64,000 nt of DNA, from assembly GCA_023014485.1 (NCBI GenBank), contig JAJOZX010000943.1:174501-238500 (forward strand), given 5' to 3'. The notes under the pieces were generated by a model that was not told where the DNA came from, made no database searches, and worked only from the letters and a program-made list of their open reading frames with translations. Position 1 is the stretch's first letter; each line of letters opens with the position of its first letter. This document shows, piece after piece, positions 63,881 to 64,000 of this stretch. A program made the position numbers and the translations under genes. This DNA comes from Bathynomus jamesi (taxonomy: Eukaryota; Arthropoda; Malacostraca; Isopoda; Cirolanidae).

Positions 63881-64000
63881 AATCATTCAATGTAGATTTG
63901 AAGGAAGAAAGACACAGAAACGACAAAGAAGAGAGGAAGAAGGAAGATAAATGAAACAAATAGGCGAAGAAGAAAGGAGACACAAGTTTAAAAAATTTAC
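63881..64000. other. A-rich end of window, no gene
   Basis: Purine-rich GAAGAAAG words only. Confidence 0.5.

Noticed and set aside
1..64000. Endogenous viral element or bacterial insert
   Set aside because: I recognised no capsid, polymerase or other viral protein, and no bacterial gene organisation; all polymerase-like frames fit LINE or Penelope reverse transcriptases.

Overview
This window is eukaryotic and looks like repeat-dense intergenic DNA from an arthropod, most likely a decapod crustacean and perhaps a crab. The evidence is long (TA)n and (CA)n arrays, short TTAGG-type telomere-like runs, tRNA-derived and 5S-derived SINE-like sequences, Penelope, CR1-like and jockey/RTE-like retrotransposons, and several Tc1/mariner and hAT families. 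Several retrotransposon proteins match, from memory, families that are abundant in crab genomes. I found no convincing host gene: every long coding stretch belongs to a mobile element and nearly all are broken by stops, frameshifts or insertions.

Layout. 1-9.9 kb: a deleted mariner derivative, a short hAT-type element, a LINE relic, a Penelope element in two head-to-head pieces (one interrupted by a 203-bp hairpin element) and two SINE copies. 9.9-28.2 kb: one jockey-like LINE ('LINE-J') split by a 12.4-kb hAT element (9931-22325, 8-bp target duplication) and by a CR1 insertion (22998-25803). The hAT itself carries a second transposon (10640-13006), a minus-strand CR1/L2-like LINE (about 13150-18050) with a tandem-repeat palindromic element inside it, and a 1.0-kb hAT relic inside the transposase gene. 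29.7-40.3 kb: one LINE ('LINE-R') split by a 2.9-kb transposon with about 115-bp inverted ends and by a 4.27-kb element with about 390-bp inverted ends. The latter holds a third LINE ('LINE-B') with its own hairpin insertion, a SINE and a Tc1 copy. 40.3-51 kb: a 5S-derived sequence, more LINE-J fragments, and a 3,478-bp hAT-like transposon with about 325-bp inverted ends, an 8-bp target duplication and an unbroken 749-codon gene, the only intact long gene here. 51-64 kb: many palindromic elements that begin with GG and have 8- or 9-bp target duplications, one carrying the end of an ISXO2/Merlin-type transposase, plus a nearly intact mariner (61514-62788) and another deleted derivative.

The most interesting signal is a network of palindromic elements sharing one core of about 35 bp (position 7069-7084 and its inverted copy are examples) in both arms-in and arms-out arrangements. 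Ten or more copies occur. I infer a Merlin-related non-autonomous radiation. The window also contains its own controls: for three insertions an uninterrupted relative of the target is present, so the element ends and target duplications can be read directly.
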